Both the position numbers and the translations under genes were made by a program. A stretch of 64,000 nt of DNA from Rhodospirillales bacterium (lineage in GTDB: Bacteria; Pseudomonadota; Alphaproteobacteria; Rhodospirillales; Defluviicoccaceae): assembly GCA_016712375.1 (NCBI GenBank), contig JADJRE010000005.1, positions 124,001 through 188,000 of the forward strand, written 5' to 3'. Numbering within the stretch: position 1 is the stretch's first letter; each line of letters opens with the position of its first letter. Shown piece after piece: positions 62,936-64,000 of the stretch. The notes below the pieces were generated by a model that was not told the origin of the DNA, made no database searches, and saw only the letters and a list, made by a program, of their open reading frames with translations.

Positions 62936-62942
62936 GCCCGCC
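62919..62942. repeat. Left REP-like hairpin flanking RAYT
   Basis: GGCGG-AATA-GCC-GATA-GGC-CCGCC folds into a stem with an AATA bulge and a GATA tetraloop. The 16 bases 62915-62930 (ATAGGGCGGAATAGCC) are the exact reverse complement of 63554-63569. It lies just after the RAYT stop. Confidence 0.8.
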
Positions 62943-62949
62943 GGATGGT

Positions 62950-63488
62950 TCAGCTGCCGGCCTCCCCGGCCGGCAGGTCGCGGACGCCGTCGCCGGCCCA
63001 TGCCTGGGGATAAAGGCCTCGCTCGACGCAGACACGGAACGTCGAGTACGGCCAGTCCGCAGGCGAGGCGACAACGCCGTGCTTGACCGGGTTAAATGGA
63101 CGTCGTCGACATGCGCGGCATAGTCGGCATCGTCAAGAATGGCATGCTCCCAGAACCGGCGCTGCCAGATGCCCCGCTCGCCGCGGCGCAGGCGAACAGC
63201 CGATCGCCACTCGGACCGCGCAAGGCTGCGGACAAAGAACGTCTTGATCAGCCGCCAACGAGTGGAGGTGTCGTCGTCGCCAAGCGGGAGCGTCCAGATA
63301 GCATGGAGATGGTCGGGCAGGACGACGAAAGCGTCGATGACGAACGGGCGGTCGCGACGGACCCGGCGAACCGCTTCTCTGAGCAGATCGATCCGCTGGG
63401 TCAGCAACGCGTTGTCCCGACGCTGCAGCGGGTTGACCGTAAAGAAGGCGCTGCCGCCCGGAACCCTGAACCTCCGATAGTCGGGCAA
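62950..63488 (-). CDS. REP-associated tyrosine transposase (RAYT), one frame break
   Basis: About 180 residues of the Y1 transposase (IS200-like HUH) family. Start at TTG 63488 after GGGGGGAGC. Seen: YRRFRVPGGSAFFTVNPLQRR, the HUH pair in FVVLPDHLHAIWTLP, and GIWQRRFWEHAILDD. The frame changes at about 63098, where one T is missing (CATTTAAC for CATTTTAAC), giving VHFNPVKHGVVASPADWPYS and stop at 62950. The usual catalytic Tyr of the HVDYIHFNPVKHG block reads Asp here (HVDDVHFNPVKHG), so activity is doubtful. Confidence 0.88.
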
Positions 63489-63536
63489 ATAAGCTCCCCC
63501 CGAACGGGATCCGGAGCATAGCCTACCGCCGCATCC

Positions 63537-63565
63537 GGCGGAATACGCCTGAAGGCTATTCCGCC
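63537..63565. repeat. Right REP-like hairpin flanking RAYT
   Basis: GGCGGAATA (63537-63545) pairs perfectly with TATTCCGCC (63557-63565), with an inner GCC-TGAA-GGC. Its downstream arm continues into GGCTATTCCGCCCTAT (63554-63569), the inverted copy of the left element. It lies upstream of the RAYT start. Confidence 0.85.
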
Positions 63566-63757
63566 CTATTCGGCATGGCTGCAAGCTCTCCATCCGCGGC
63601 GGCGACGCTGTGGGACCAACAGCGGACGAGATCGCACCCGAGACCAAACCGTCCACACATGGGATAGAGCGGCGGCAGACACCCGCTGCTGGATTCGGGG
63701 ACCGACTGATCGGCCGCCGATACTTTACACCGCTTCGGACATGGCGAATGATCCGTC

Positions 63758-64000
63758 ATGCCCTCGCTTTTCTCGCCACCCGCGCGCTTCAACATCGCCC
63801 GCTACTGCCTTGCCGAGCACGCCGCGGCGCGCCCGGAAAAGACGGCGCTGATCATTGCCGGCGCCGATGGTGCCGAACGGCGTTGGTGTTACGCCGAGAT
63901 TGACGGGATGGTCCGCCGGCTGGCGGGCGGACTGCTGACTCTTGGATTGCCGTCGGGAGCGCGGGTGATGATCCGCACCGACAATGATCTCCCGTACGTG
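63758..64000 (+). CDS. AMP-dependent acyl-CoA synthetase, 3' end beyond the window
   Basis: The first 81 residues of an adenylate-forming enzyme. ATG 63758 gives MPSLFSPPARFNIARYCLAE then ARPEKTALIIAGADGAERRWCYAEIDGMVRRLAGGLLTLGLPSGARVMI, split here by description. The pattern of an N-terminal NIARYCL segment, RPEKTAL and the Y-x-E-x-D/V-x(8)-GL block is typical of benzoate-CoA or medium-chain acyl-CoA ligases. The ATP-binding and catalytic motifs lie beyond position 64000, so the substrate class cannot be assigned. Confidence 0.75.
   Translation, partial: MPSLFSPPARFNIARYCLAEHAAARPEKTALIIAGADGAERRWCYAEIDGMVRRLAGGLLTLGLPSGARVMIRTDNDLPYV

Overview
The window looks like chromosomal DNA of a GC-rich alphaproteobacterium, most plausibly of the Rhodospirillales type. 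This rests on familiar alphaproteobacterial blocks: hisG-hisD-UPF0262-phosphatase, thrB-rnhA, ruvX-pyrB-pyrC-plsY, a MucR/Ros regulator, a short-form HisG, a late cobalamin block with CobN/CobW/CobO, DUF1127 and DUF2076 proteins, and a TorF-type porin. The genus cannot be fixed from the sequence alone. No rRNA, tRNA, CRISPR array or prophage was recognised.

Layout. 1-5.0 kb (minus strand): CHAD protein, LMW phosphatase, UPF0262, hisD, hisG, and YqgE behind a small group of DnaA-box-like sites. 5.3-11 kb: DsbD-type reductase, peroxiredoxin, bacteriohemerythrin, LysE exporter, RNase HI and homoserine kinase. 11.0-16.2 kb: a tightly overlapping + strand operon of a tandem CDGSH protein, a lipoprotein and the glycine cleavage genes gcvT-gcvH-gcvPA-gcvPB. 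16.3-21.5 kb: COQ10/RatA-like protein, redoxin, tandem Usp, MucR and an M48 lipoprotein protease. 21.6-32.7 kb: cobT diverging from cobS and a histidine phosphatase, then a cobalamin riboswitch leading cobU-cobW-cobN-cobO-(SYLF lipoprotein)-cobQ. 32.8-39.4 kb: small conserved genes, a PDC/IPDC-type decarboxylase and a porin. 39.8-43.4 kb: ruvX-pyrB-pyrC-plsY. 43.4-46.4 kb: a 0.9-kb stretch without clear genes, a DUF7218/Rho_N protein, queC, a Met/Gly-rich secreted protein and a b561 remnant. 46.4-52.5 kb: an enamidase-like/jelly-roll/GH17 operon on the minus strand, then a GH3-family protein and a class III aminotransferase. 52.5-53.9 kb: an IS110 element behind a striking hairpin array. 54-64 kb: baeRF protein, AI-2E family transporter, PBP1A, DUF1127, a LysR regulator, an unannotated 35-residue membrane peptide, a DMT transporter, YkvA, an orphan gene, a RAYT flanked by inverted REP hairpins, and the start of an acyl-CoA synthetase.

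The B12 block covers late corrin-ring and nucleotide-loop steps: CobN with CobW for cobalt, CobO adenosylation, CobQ amidation, CobU, CobS and CobT for the lower ligand, all plausibly under the riboswitch or divergent from it. The pyr block supplies pyrimidine synthesis, although its PyrC lacks the usual HxH metal motif.

A pervasive property is single-base frame breaks, often in short homopolymers: about fifteen in thirteen otherwise well-conserved genes (CHAD, rnhA, gcvT, gcvH, usp, a secreted protein, cobS twice, pyrB, GH3, IS110 twice, PBP1A, LysR, RAYT). The spread over core metabolic genes points to uncorrected sequencing indels rather than mass pseudogenisation. Coordinates for these genes are given across the break.
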